Source of the DNA: Snuella sedimenti | GTDB lineage: Bacteria > Bacteroidota > Bacteroidia > Flavobacteriales > Flavobacteriaceae | DNA: 64,000 nt | Direction of reading: 5' to 3' | Assembly (NCBI RefSeq): GCF_016428595.1 | Contig: NZ_JAELVQ010000014.1 | Location: 1 to 64,000, forward strand | Shown: in pieces, positions 54,943-63,734 of the stretch | Numbering within the stretch: the first letter of the stretch is position 1 | Layout of the letters: every line of letters begins with the position of its first letter | The notes under the pieces: generated by a model | Database searches by the model: none | Told to the model about the DNA's origin: nothing | What the model saw: only the letters and a program-made list of their open reading frames with translations | Program-made: the position numbers and the translations under genes

Positions 54943-55032
54943 AATTTATAAAGTGAGAGTGAAGCGGTTGCGCACGTTCTCAATTTTATAATTACTATAT
55001 AATCAAATAATTAACTAAAATCTAAACGAGTG
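54889..55032 (+). repeat. Three-copy leader element, copy C (before the EF-G-like gene)
   Basis: Copy C has the mini-ORF (54889-54942), the hairpin GAGAG...TTCTC (54955-54981) with an inner GCG-GTTG-CGC loop, the tail ATTTTATAATTACTATATAA and the end AAACGAGTGAAA, where GTG-AAA is the start of the EF-G-like gene. The tail matches copies A and B closely. Sequence upstream of the mini-ORF ATG is not shared, so the ATG is near the left boundary. Confidence 0.75.
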
Positions 55033-57156
55033 AAAATTTACGACGAAAAACACATCAAAAATGTTGTTTTTGTTGGTGCTCATGGCAGCGGAAAAACAAC
55101 ACTGGCTGAGACCATGCTCTTCGAAGCTGGGCTCATAAACAGGCGAGGAACCGTAGAAGAACACAACACGATTTCCGATTACCATGCGATAGAGCACGAA
55201 CGTGGTATATCGGTTTTTGCAACACCACTACATACAGAATGGCGTAATTACAAGATTAATATTATCGACACTCCAGGATTGGATGACTTTATTGGTGAGA
55301 TTATTTCATCCATTAGGGTGGCTGATACTGTTGTTAACGTTATCAATGCCAAAAATGGCTGTGAGATCGGTACAGAGATCATATGGAACTATATTGACAA
55401 ATACCACAAACCCATGTTGTTTGTCATCAATCAATTGGATCATGTCAACGCCGACTTCGAACAAAGCTTTGCAAGCATCAAAAAGCTTGTAGGCAATAAC
55501 GTTGTCAAAGTACAGTACCCCATTGTTATCGATGGGGCTTTTTGTTTAATAGACGTTCTTAAAATGAAACTTTATAAGTTTCCGCCACAGGGAGGGAAGC
55601 CTGAGAAATTAGATATCCCGGATTCCGAAAAGGAAAAAGCCGATACGCTTCACAATGAACTGGTGGAGAAAGCCGCTGAAAACGACGAAGAACTGTTGGA
55701 AATTTTCTTTAACAAAGGTACGCTGAACGAAGATGAAATGCGACAGGGGATTAAAATGGGTATGACCAACCACGATCTGTTCCCTGTGTTTTGTGTTTCC
55801 GCACTTAACGATATGGGCACAGGCAGGTTAATGGGTTTTATCGATAATGTAGCACCCGCTACGGCCGATCTCAAGCCCGAACAAAGCATTGAGGGTAAAA
55901 CGATAGTATCCGACAAGGCAGTCCCCACCACCTTGTTTATTTTTAAAACCTTTCACCAACCTAATTTGGGGCAGGTCACCTTTTTTAAAGTCATGTCCGG
56001 TACTGTTAATGTTAACGACAAGTTTGTCAACTCCAATAACGGGGAAACCGAAATCATGAACCAGTTGTTTATTATGGATGGCAAAAACCGCAGTACCGTT
56101 AACAAACTGGCTGTAGGCGACATCGGTGCCACCTTAAAGCTGAAATACACTGAAACAGGCGATACGCTTTGCTATAAAGGCCATCAGGTAACGCTAAAAC
56201 CCATTAAGTATCCCGACTCCAGGATTACTAAAGTGGTTTCCGCACTCAGCAAGAATGATGATGAAAAATTGAATGAGGCACTAAAGAAACTAAACAGCCA
56301 GGATCCTACGGTAATAATTGCCTTTTCAAAGGAAACCAAACAGCTGCTGTTAAGCTGTCAGGGTGAATTGCATTTGGCTACCATAAGGTGGATGTTGGAA
56401 CATTTATACAACATTGAAGCGGAATTTAAAAAGCCGAAGATTGCCTATAGGGAGACCGTACAGCGCTCGTCTACAGCCAACTACAGGCACAAAAAACAAT
56501 CGGGAGGTGCCGGGCAGTTTGCTCAGGTACACCTTAAGATAGAACCTTGGTACGAAGGGCTTGAAGAACCGGAAGGTTTTAATATAAGAGGCAAGGAAAT
56601 TGTGGCATTGCCTTGGGGCGGCACCTTAGTATTCTATAACTGTATTGTAGGTGGTGCCATAGACCAGCGCTATTTGCCATCGATAATGAAAGGTGTACTG
56701 GAAGTCATGGAGTCCGGTCCGCTCACCAAATCGTTTATACGCGACGTACGGGTGATAGTCTACGACGGTAAAATGCATCCCGTAGACTCTAACGACATCT
56801 CCTTTAAAATTGCCGGAGCCTATGCCTTTAAAGAGGCCTTTTTAAATTCTAATCCCAAGCTATTGGAGCCTACGAATAGGCTGACTGTTAAAGTTCCCGA
56901 GGATATGGTAGGTAATGTGATGACGGACTTACAAACCCGACGCGCCATTATCCAAGGGATTGAAAGCGAAGGGAATTACCAGGTATTAAAGTGTACCTGC
57001 CCGGCATCCGAGCTGTATGGCTTTTCCACCGCATTGCGATCCTTAACACAGGGAAGGGCCACCTTTAGTTCGGTGTTCACCTCTTACGAATCGGTACCCG
57101 CTAATGTACAGAACGACTTTATTAAACAAGTAGCCTTAGAAGAAATAAAAATTTAG
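55030..57156 (+). CDS. Elongation factor G-like translational GTPase
   Basis: The 708-residue protein has the full EF-G domain order. G1 is VGAHGSGKTT (about residues 15-24), the switch region ends HERGISVFATP, G3 is IDTPG, and G4 is NQLD (near 135), where the usual EF-G motif is NKxD; domains II to V follow, with RKQSGGAGQFAQVHLKIEP-like domain IV (core QSGGAGQFAQVHLKIEPW). It is the second, non-canonical EF-G type. The GTG start coincides with leader element C. It is visibly richer in G+C than its neighbours. Confidence 0.85.
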   Translation: MKIYDEKHIKNVVFVGAHGSGKTTLAETMLFEAGLINRRGTVEEHNTISDYHAIEHERGISVFATPLHTEWRNYKINIIDTPGLDDFIGEIISSIRVADTVVNVINAKNGCEIGTEIIWNYIDKYHKPMLFVINQLDHVNADFEQSFASIKKLVGNNVVKVQYPIVIDGAFCLIDVLKMKLYKFPPQGGKPEKLDIPDSEKEKADTLHNELVEKAAENDEELLEIFFNKGTLNEDEMRQGIKMGMTNHDLFPVFCVSALNDMGTGRLMGFIDNVAPATADLKPEQSIEGKTIVSDKAVPTTLFIFKTFHQPNLGQVTFFKVMSGTVNVNDKFVNSNNGETEIMNQLFIMDGKNRSTVNKLAVGDIGATLKLKYTETGDTLCYKGHQVTLKPIKYPDSRITKVVSALSKNDDEKLNEALKKLNSQDPTVIIAFSKETKQLLLSCQGELHLATIRWMLEHLYNIEAEFKKPKIAYRETVQRSSTANYRHKKQSGGAGQFAQVHLKIEPWYEGLEEPEGFNIRGKEIVALPWGGTLVFYNCIVGGAIDQRYLPSIMKGVLEVMESGPLTKSFIRDVRVIVYDGKMHPVDSNDISFKIAGAYAFKEAFLNSNPKLLEPTNRLTVKVPEDMVGNVMTDLQTRRAIIQGIESEGNYQVLKCTCPASELYGFSTALRSLTQGRATFSSVFTSYESVPANVQNDFIKQVALEEIKI

Positions 57157-57170
57157 AATAAACAAACATC

Positions 57171-57557
57171 ATGCAAATTCAAACTAAAGTATCCTATTTA
57201 AGTGACCTAAAATTTAATTTAGAAACCTGGAAGCGCGAGCTCCGTTTCCATTTTAGCGAAATGGACAGCTTTGAAGAAAAACTAGAGGAAATAGCCTCAA
57301 GGGAATACGATAAGCGCGCCATGCAGCAAATCGAAAATTTTCAAAACAGAATCGAAATAGAGCGCAATGAGATCTCAAAACTCATGCACCGCTGTAAAAA
57401 TAAAATGAATGCCTTAATAGCGGTCGATTATAACGAGTCCATTGACGGTAGTTTGTTGCACAAACAAAAGCCTTTAAAAGAAGACATGCGACAGTACATT
57501 AAATTACATTATGACCTTAAAGAAGAAATGATGGGGTTCTTTAGCCAATGGCTGTAA
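57171..57557 (+). CDS. Small coiled-coil protein, EF-G-like partner
   Basis: The 128-residue protein is charged and helical, likely a two-stranded coiled coil (about 18-70: WKRELRFHFSEMDSFEEKLE, then QNRIEIERNEISKLMHRCKN). No signal peptide or known motif is seen. It starts 14 bases after the EF-G-like gene, shares its base composition, and is probably cotranscribed with it. Its role is unknown. Confidence 0.65.
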   Translation: MQIQTKVSYLSDLKFNLETWKRELRFHFSEMDSFEEKLEEIASREYDKRAMQQIENFQNRIEIERNEISKLMHRCKNKMNALIAVDYNESIDGSLLHKQKPLKEDMRQYIKLHYDLKEEMMGFFSQWL

Positions 57558-57658
57558 TTACAAGAGGTTTTAATAATCAGTATTAGTTGTTAACACCCCA
57601 TTGTCGCAGGGTTGATGGTGGGGTTTTGGTGATTAAAATTATTGTATAATACAAAAAA

Positions 57659-57682
57659 AGGCCACATAAAATTATGTAGCCT
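57659..57682. terminator. Hairpin between the EF-G-like unit and YceI gene
   Basis: AGGC-CACATAA pairs with TTATGT-AGCCT, with A- and T-rich flanks. It lies between convergent genes and could serve both. Confidence 0.65.
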
Positions 57683-57705
57683 ATATTATTTAGGTTATAT
57701 AGCTC

Positions 57706-58332
57706 TTAGCTTTTACGGAGAAAAGTACTCACTTCTATGGCAACATCTTCCCAGGTCTTGCTCACGCCATCAGGACCTTTGTGAAGATCGAAACAGGCTT
57801 TGTTTAGGGTTTCTAATGCTCCTAGTGCATCCCAATCAGCAAGGTTCATTGTCCCAGTCATGGTTACACGTCTTTCTTCTGTGATCTTAACGTCCAATGG
57901 TAAATCGTGCGTTACACCGTTCATGGTAATGCTGGCTACACAAGAGTTATTAGTGTATTTAATAGTGCCTTTTAAGATATCCGTATCAAGCATAGCACCA
58001 AAAAATGAGGCCTTTAATTTAGTATCTCTACTTTCATCTTTAGTAAATAAACTACTAACGGGAATAGAAAAATTTAAATTATTTAAAGCTTCTTGAGCGG
58101 AAGCACCTTCTTTATTGTCAAATTTTAAAACGGTAAACTCACCGCCAACAGGTTTTTTCTCAGTGGTTTTGTAAGCAGTCCATTTTACGGCTGTAGCTTC
58201 AGGTTTAACAACAAATTTTTCCACAGCTACAGTTTCAACAGCTGTTTCGGTTTCTGTTTTGGATGCTTTCTTTTTACAACTTATTGTAGAAATTAGTAAT
58301 AAGGCAGATAAAAGGAATGTTACTTTCTTCAT
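57706..58332 (-). CDS. YceI-family lipoprotein
   Basis: The 208-residue product has a lipoprotein signal with lipobox TISC (residues 16-19) and a Thr/Glu/Val-rich linker, then a YceI domain (about 40-205: VKWTAYKTTEKKPVGGEFTV, LKASFFGAMLD and MTGTMNLADWDALGA). YceI proteins are lipocalin-like and bind isoprenoid-type lipids in the periplasm. It is likely anchored in the outer membrane. Confidence 0.88.
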   Translation of the reverse strand: MKKVTFLLSALLLISTISCKKKASKTETETAVETVAVEKFVVKPEATAVKWTAYKTTEKKPVGGEFTVLKFDNKEGASAQEALNNLNFSIPVSSLFTKDESRDTKLKASFFGAMLDTDILKGTIKYTNNSCVASITMNGVTHDLPLDVKITEERRVTMTGTMNLADWDALGALETLNKACFDLHKGPDGVSKTWEDVAIEVSTFLRKS

Positions 58333-58403
58333 TGTTTTGTTTTATTGTTTATTAAATAATGTCCCAAATTTAATTAACTAATATGTGAATCACTATTTTC
58401 TGA

Positions 58404-58417
58404 CTGATAAATATCAT
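58404..58417 (+). promoter_or_regulatory. FNR-like box upstream of hemN
   Basis: CTGAT-AAAT-ATCAT differs from the FNR/CRP consensus TTGAT-N4-ATCAA only at its two end bases. It lies 48 bases before the hemN ATG. Low-oxygen control of an anaerobic haem gene next to cbb3 genes fits known FNR regulons. Confidence 0.6.
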
Positions 58418-58464
58418 GTTTTTTTATATAGCTATGCCATACTTTTGACACCAAATTGTTAGGT

Positions 58465-59829
58465 ATGTTAAAAACGTTAATAAATAAATATAATGTAGCG
58501 GGGCCTCGCTATACCAGTTATCCAACAGTGCCGTATTGGAATAAAGACACCTATTCCTTAAAACATTGGAAATCGTCGTTAATCACTTCTTTTAAGGAAA
58601 GTAATTCCAAAGAGGGGATTAGTTTGTATATCCATTTGCCTTTTTGTGAAAGTTTATGCACTTTTTGCGGCTGTAATAAGCGTATAACAAAGCAACATAG
58701 CGTTGAGTCTCCTTATATTAGTGCAGTTTTAAAAGAATGGGACTTATACTTGGCATTGTTTAATGAGAAACCGATTATAAAAGAGCTGCACCTTGGGGGA
58801 GGAACCCCCACTTTTTTTAGTCCGGACAATTTAAAGCGCTTAATACAGGGCATCTTAAATAAGTCTGTATTAGCTGAAGCTTATGAATTTAGTTTTGAAG
58901 GCCATCCCAATAATACGACAAGAGAGCATTTACAAGCACTTTACGATCTTGGCTTTAGACGTGTGAGCTACGGTGTTCAGGATTATAATGAAACGGTTCA
59001 AAAGGCGATACATAGATTACAACCTTTCGAAAATGTTAAACGCGCCACAGAACTTGCAAGGGAGATAGGTTACACATCGATAGGTCATGATATTATTTTT
59101 GGGTTGCCGTTTCAAACTTTAGAACATGTAAAGCAAACCATTTTAAAAACAAAGGTGCTATTGCCCGATCGTCTGGCATTTTATAGTTATGCGCATGTGC
59201 CTTGGATAAAAGGTAACGGACAGCGCGGATTTAAAGATTCGGATTTACCATCGGCAGCATTAAAAAGGGAACAATACGAATTTGGGAAAGCACTACTTAC
59301 CGAAGTTGGCTACCATGAAATTGGAATGGATCACTTTGCGTTAGCAACCGATTCGTTATACAAATCGATGCACAATGGTAGTTTGCACAGAAACTTTATG
59401 GGGTATACAGCATCAAAAACACAAGCGATGATAGGCTTGGGGGTTTCTTCGATTAGTGATAGTTGGTATGGGTTCTCCCAGAACGTTAAAGGGCTTGAAT
59501 CCTATTATCATTTATTGAAAGAAAACATATTACCAGTTTACCGTGGGCATATTTTAAATGATGAAGATCTGGTTATACGTAAACATATCCTTAATTTAAT
59601 GTGTCGTTTTAAGACAGCATGGACAGATGGTCGATTATATTTTAATGAGCTACCTGAAGTTTTAATACGATTAAAGGAAATGGAAACAGATGGACTGCTT
59701 CATATTGGTTCACAAACCATAGAAGTAACTGAAAAAGGTCAACCCTATGTTAGAAATATATGTATGGCTTTCGATTTGTTATTGCAACGTAAACAACCTG
59801 ATGTACAGTTGTTTTCTATGACGGTTTAA
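58465..59829 (+). CDS. hemN: Oxygen-independent coproporphyrinogen III oxidase
   Basis: The 454-residue radical-SAM enzyme decarboxylates coproporphyrinogen III in haem synthesis without oxygen. The cluster motif CxxxCxxC is in FCESLCTFCGCNKR (about residues 57-70), and GGGTPTFF follows (near 113). I take the ATG at 58465; the TTG at 58456 would add three residues. It sits behind an FNR-like box and before a universal stress protein, a layout typical of micro-oxic genes. Confidence 0.94.
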   Translation: MLKTLINKYNVAGPRYTSYPTVPYWNKDTYSLKHWKSSLITSFKESNSKEGISLYIHLPFCESLCTFCGCNKRITKQHSVESPYISAVLKEWDLYLALFNEKPIIKELHLGGGTPTFFSPDNLKRLIQGILNKSVLAEAYEFSFEGHPNNTTREHLQALYDLGFRRVSYGVQDYNETVQKAIHRLQPFENVKRATELAREIGYTSIGHDIIFGLPFQTLEHVKQTILKTKVLLPDRLAFYSYAHVPWIKGNGQRGFKDSDLPSAALKREQYEFGKALLTEVGYHEIGMDHFALATDSLYKSMHNGSLHRNFMGYTASKTQAMIGLGVSSISDSWYGFSQNVKGLESYYHLLKENILPVYRGHILNDEDLVIRKHILNLMCRFKTAWTDGRLYFNELPEVLIRLKEMETDGLLHIGSQTIEVTEKGQPYVRNICMAFDLLLQRKQPDVQLFSMTV

Positions 59830-59999
59830 CCTAATAAAAGTAAGATAGGGACTATGTTGATCGATAGTTTTGATATTAATTGATATATTTACTATGCGAA
59901 TAGTATTAAAGTAATTTGAATATAAGATGAAAGGAAGCGAAACAATCGTATATTCTTTAATTTTAAACAAGTTATTTTTTAATAATTAAAATTAAACTC

Positions 60000-60833
60000 A
60001 TGAAAAAAATTATTGTACCTATAGATTTCTCTGAACATTCTGAGTATGCTTTAAAGACGGCTGCGCAATTGGCAAAGCAATATGATGCGGAAGTCTTGGC
60101 TTTACATATGTTAGAAATGTCCGATATTATGTTAACGGCTTCTGAAGGACTTCAAAATCAGAAAGCAGCCTATTTTTTTAAACTGGCAGAACAAAAATTT
60201 GAGGCGTTTCTTGATAAGGATTATTTAAAAGGTATTAATATAATTCCAATTGTAAAGCACTTTAAAGTGTTTAGCGAGGTAAACGATGTTGCAAAAAAGA
60301 ACGACGCCGATCTTATTGTTATGGGTTCGCATGGGGTTAGTGGTGTTAAGGAATTTTTTATCGGTTCTAACACAGAGCGCGTAGTGCGACATGCCGATAT
60401 TCCTGTTTTGGTGATTAAAAACAATATTCCAGAAGTTAACTTTAAGGAAGTAGTCTTTGCCTGTGATTTCTCCGAAGAGTCCATTAGGCCTTATATTAAC
60501 GCAGTAAAGGTGTTTGAGAAGATGGGATCGAAAATGCATTTGGTATATGTAAACCTTCCTAACGAACGTTTTAAGAATACCGCTGAGATAGAAGCTGATG
60601 TTACTAATTTCCTAAAAAAAGCCGATGTAGATTTAAACAGGCTCCAAGATGTAAACTATGTCTCTGATTATACTGCCGAAGATGGTATTTTGAATTTTGC
60701 TAATAAAATTAGTGCTGATTTGATTGCAATACCAACCCATGGACGAAAAGGCCTGTCTCACTTTTTTGAAGGCAGTATAGGTGAAGATATCACGAATCAT
60801 GCAAAGCTTCCTGTTATGACGTTTAAAATATAA
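60000..60833 (+). CDS. Universal stress protein, two-domain
   Basis: The 277-residue protein has two UspA-type domains. The first (1-140) ends with the ATP-binding motif GSHGVSGVKEFFIGSNTERVV (core GSHGVSG); the second (about 150-277) has PTHGRKGLSHFFEGSIGEDI, the same motif. Such proteins respond to starvation, oxygen or membrane stress. It follows hemN by 170 bases. Confidence 0.92.
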   Translation: MKKIIVPIDFSEHSEYALKTAAQLAKQYDAEVLALHMLEMSDIMLTASEGLQNQKAAYFFKLAEQKFEAFLDKDYLKGINIIPIVKHFKVFSEVNDVAKKNDADLIVMGSHGVSGVKEFFIGSNTERVVRHADIPVLVIKNNIPEVNFKEVVFACDFSEESIRPYINAVKVFEKMGSKMHLVYVNLPNERFKNTAEIEADVTNFLKKADVDLNRLQDVNYVSDYTAEDGILNFANKISADLIAIPTHGRKGLSHFFEGSIGEDITNHAKLPVMTFKI

Positions 60834-60877
60834 TAAGCTGAATAAACACAGCTTATTAGTGTTGATTAATAGCGATA

Positions 60878-60911
60878 AAAGGGCAATTTGATGTTAAATT
60901 GCTCTTTTTTT
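60878..60911 (+). terminator. Rho-independent terminator after the universal stress gene
   Basis: AAAGGGCAATTT (60878-60889) pairs with AAATTGCTCTTT (60896-60907, one G-U), followed by a T-run. Confidence 0.85.
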
Positions 60912-60998
60912 AATCAAAAGAATTCCGCGACGGCTAGTCTCGAGGATAGTTCGTTTCAAAAAAATCGTTATTTCCAGAAACGCTTAATTAAACAAGGG

Positions 60999-61700
60999 TT
61001 AATGACATTCCATAGTACCATTAACCATATCTAAAACGGGAGCGGGAGAGAGGTAGGGGATACCCAATCCAAGACCGCGAAGGATAAATAGCATGCCAAT
61101 AAGAATTACGAAAGCAGGGATAGCCTTTTGGATTTTTTGTCTCGTGGTCCCTTTTAACAAATGACTAAAATAAAGTACAGTAGTCATTAAAGGTATCGTT
61201 CCGATTCCAAAAGTAGCCATATAAATACTTCCCTGTAAAGCATTGCCTCCGGCAATGGCTCCAAACAAGGCCATATATACCAAACCGCAAGGCAAAAAGC
61301 CATTAAGAAAACCAATGGTTAAAAACGTATCGGTTGTTTTTCTCTTTAAAGCTTTACCCAATCTCGTTTTAACCTTAGCAATTAGTTTGTAAATGGGTTT
61401 AGATACATTATATCTATTGCAGGTTGTTTCAGGAACAATTACCAAAACGATCATTAAAATGCCAATGGCGATGGATAATTGTTGTTGGAACCCAAATAGA
61501 TATAAACTTTTACCAACCAGTCCAAAAACACCTCCTATCAAGCTATAGGCAAGTAATCGCCCGACGTGATAAATGACAATTTGAAATGTTTTCTTGTAAA
61601 CATTGCTTCGATCTACAGGTAACATAAAGGCTATAGGGCCACACATGCCTATGCAGTGAAAACTTCCCAATAAACCTAACGCCAATGCAGAAACTAGCAT
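60999..61700 (-). CDS. Sulphite exporter TauE/SafE-like membrane protein
   Basis: The 233-residue protein has about six hydrophobic segments and the N-terminal motif GLLGSFHCIGMCGPIAFML (about residues 9-27), with Cys-x-x-x-Cys. In cbb3 clusters this type of gene follows fixH and is thought to help cbb3 oxidase maturation, perhaps metal handling. The substrate cannot be read from sequence. One base separates it from fixH. Confidence 0.85.
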   Translation of the reverse strand: MLVSALALGLLGSFHCIGMCGPIAFMLPVDRSNVYKKTFQIVIYHVGRLLAYSLIGGVFGLVGKSLYLFGFQQQLSIAIGILMIVLVIVPETTCNRYNVSKPIYKLIAKVKTRLGKALKRKTTDTFLTIGFLNGFLPCGLVYMALFGAIAGGNALQGSIYMATFGIGTIPLMTTVLYFSHLLKGTTRQKIQKAIPAFVILIGMLFILRGLGLGIPYLSPAPVLDMVNGTMECH

Positions 61701-61701
61701 A

Positions 61702-62148
61702 TTAATAATTTATGGATTCCTTATATAAATAAGAATTTCCTTTATATTGCCAATCAATTTTAATGTTCCAGCGACCATCTACCAAACGTTTGTCAGGTAT
61801 GAGCAAATGTGGTTTAGAAATTGAAATGTTAGTTTCAAAATCTAATTGTTTGTTAGATGGTCTATATAGGAACACTTTTCCTGTAATGTCTTTAGATTCA
61901 ATATTGTTAGGAAACAAAATAAGCAAGCCTTCATTCGTTTTTTTGTAACTAATGTTTTGGCTTAGATCTTTTGCATTTGTTAGTTTATTTATGTCATTTT
62001 GATATTCTAGTTCTGCTTTATAATAATCTTCGGTTACTAAATCATGATCGTATTTGTCATTAACGTTCATAGTAATTATAAAATACATAATAAAGCTTAT
62101 AAAGCCCATAAACGCCATTACTATTCCAGTTCCCCAATTAAATTTCAT
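61702..62148 (-). CDS. FixH/CcoH-type cbb3 oxidase assembly protein
   Basis: The 148-residue protein has one N-terminal membrane segment (about 8-27) and a periplasmic domain, the FixH pattern: YDHDLVTEDYYKAELEYQNDI is the typical motif. FixH supports cbb3 oxidase assembly. It is directly upstream of the TauE/SafE-like gene and 131 bases downstream of ccoG. Confidence 0.88.
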   Translation of the reverse strand: MKFNWGTGIVMAFMGFISFIMYFIITMNVNDKYDHDLVTEDYYKAELEYQNDINKLTNAKDLSQNISYKKTNEGLLILFPNNIESKDITGKVFLYRPSNKQLDFETNISISKPHLLIPDKRLVDGRWNIKIDWQYKGNSYLYKESINY

Positions 62149-62279
62149 ATGCTTTTTTCTGTATAAACAGAACCTCGTTTTTAATTAATTCTTACTTTTC
62201 TATTCTCACTATTGTTTGAGGTTAAGCCCTCGAATATTTGTTTTTAATAGTTGTTAAAAGTATTCTTCTAACTTCTAAC

Positions 62280-63704
62280 TTATTTATAACTTCTAGGCCC
62301 TAAAAAGTTGGCACTCGTCGTTTCAATAAGTTCATTATTTTCGTAAACGCCTATCTTTATTTTATTTCTATCACCCGAAAGGGCGGCATTATTAATTTCA
62401 ATAAATAAGGTGCCTTTGGCTATCCCTTGTTTGGGTACTATAAAATTGTCTTTAGTCGCTACTAACTTTAAAGAGCCTTTATGGGATAACAATTTTAAGC
62501 TAACATTGGTAATGTCTTTTGTGGTTTTGTTTACCAGTTTATAAGTAAACACATTACTAATAATGTTATTTTCCTTATGCTCGTATAGCTGCCCTGGCAG
62601 TCTTAAAACAGTAGCCTCAACATCGTTTCGCAAAAAGAGCATCCCTATTAAAAGTCCTGTTAATATGGTTAGTACAGCAATATAACCTTTAAGCCTGGCC
62701 GTTAGCTTAAAAGGTGCTTTCTTCTCAATATTATCTTCACTTGCATAGCGAATTAAACCTTTAGGAAGGTTGATGCTTTCCATAATATGGTCACATTCAT
62801 CTATACAAGCTGTACAGTTTACACATTCTAATTGTGTGCCATTTCTAATATCTATACCTGTGGGACATACATTTACACATTGAAAACAATCAATACAATC
62901 GCCATGACCTAGGGCTTTTCGGTCTTCATTTTTGCGGAATTTCTTTCTACCACTATCACCTTCACCACGCTTATGGTCGTAAGCCACTACAATAGATTTA
63001 TTGTCTAGAAGTACGCCCTGTAAACGTCCATATGGACAGGCAATAATGCACACTTGTTCTCTAAACCAAGCGAATATAAAGTAGAACACCGCTGTAAAAA
63101 TAAGTAACGAAACAAGGTTGCTTATGTGGCTTAAAGGGCCGTCTGCTATATATTCAAAAAGTTTATCACTACCTATTAAGTAAGCCAAAAATACGTTGGC
63201 AATTAAAAAGGAGATAAGCGCAAAAATGAAAAATTTGAAGCCCTTTTTTCTTATTTTTTCTGCATTCCAAGGTTGCTTTGCTAAGCGTATTTGTTTTCCT
63301 CTGTCTCCTTCAATCCAGTATTCAATACGTCTGAATACCATCTCCATAAAAATGGTTTGGGGACAAATCCAACCACAAAAAATTCTGCCAAAAGCTACTG
63401 TAAAGAGCGTGATAAAGACGACACCTATGAGCATGGATATAACAAATAAGTGAAAGTCTTGTGGCCAAAATGGAAAACCAAAAATATTAAAACGACGCTC
63501 CAGAACATTGAACATCAAAAATTGGTTTCCATTAATCTTTATAAAAGGTGAAAAAATAAAGAAAGCCAACAACCCATAGCTCACCCATTTTCTATAATTA
63601 TAGAAGGCACCACTAGGCTTTTTTGGAAACACCCAAGCGCGTTTACCTTCTTCGGTAACCGTGCTAATTGAATCTCTAAATATTTCGTTTTCGGGTGTTT
63701 TCAA
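62280..63704 (-). CDS. ccoG: Cytochrome cbb3 oxidase accessory protein CcoG
   Basis: The 474-residue protein is a membrane ferredoxin for cbb3 assembly. It has several membrane segments (about 40-60, 85-110, 160-180, 195-215, 335-355). Two 4Fe-4S motifs are visible in DCIDCFQCVNVCPTGID (about 270-286) and ECVNCTACIDECD. WICPQTIFMEMVFRRIEYWI, near 113, and CIIACPYGRLQG, near 221, are also family signatures. It is believed to reduce copper for CcoN. It is 30 bases downstream of ccoP. Confidence 0.94.
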   Translation of the reverse strand: MKTPENEIFRDSISTVTEEGKRAWVFPKKPSGAFYNYRKWVSYGLLAFFIFSPFIKINGNQFLMFNVLERRFNIFGFPFWPQDFHLFVISMLIGVVFITLFTVAFGRIFCGWICPQTIFMEMVFRRIEYWIEGDRGKQIRLAKQPWNAEKIRKKGFKFFIFALISFLIANVFLAYLIGSDKLFEYIADGPLSHISNLVSLLIFTAVFYFIFAWFREQVCIIACPYGRLQGVLLDNKSIVVAYDHKRGEGDSGRKKFRKNEDRKALGHGDCIDCFQCVNVCPTGIDIRNGTQLECVNCTACIDECDHIMESINLPKGLIRYASEDNIEKKAPFKLTARLKGYIAVLTILTGLLIGMLFLRNDVEATVLRLPGQLYEHKENNIISNVFTYKLVNKTTKDITNVSLKLLSHKGSLKLVATKDNFIVPKQGIAKGTLFIEINNAALSGDRNKIKIGVYENNELIETTSANFLGPRSYK

Positions 63705-63734
63705 AAAAGTAATGCTTTTATGCTTAAAAATTAT

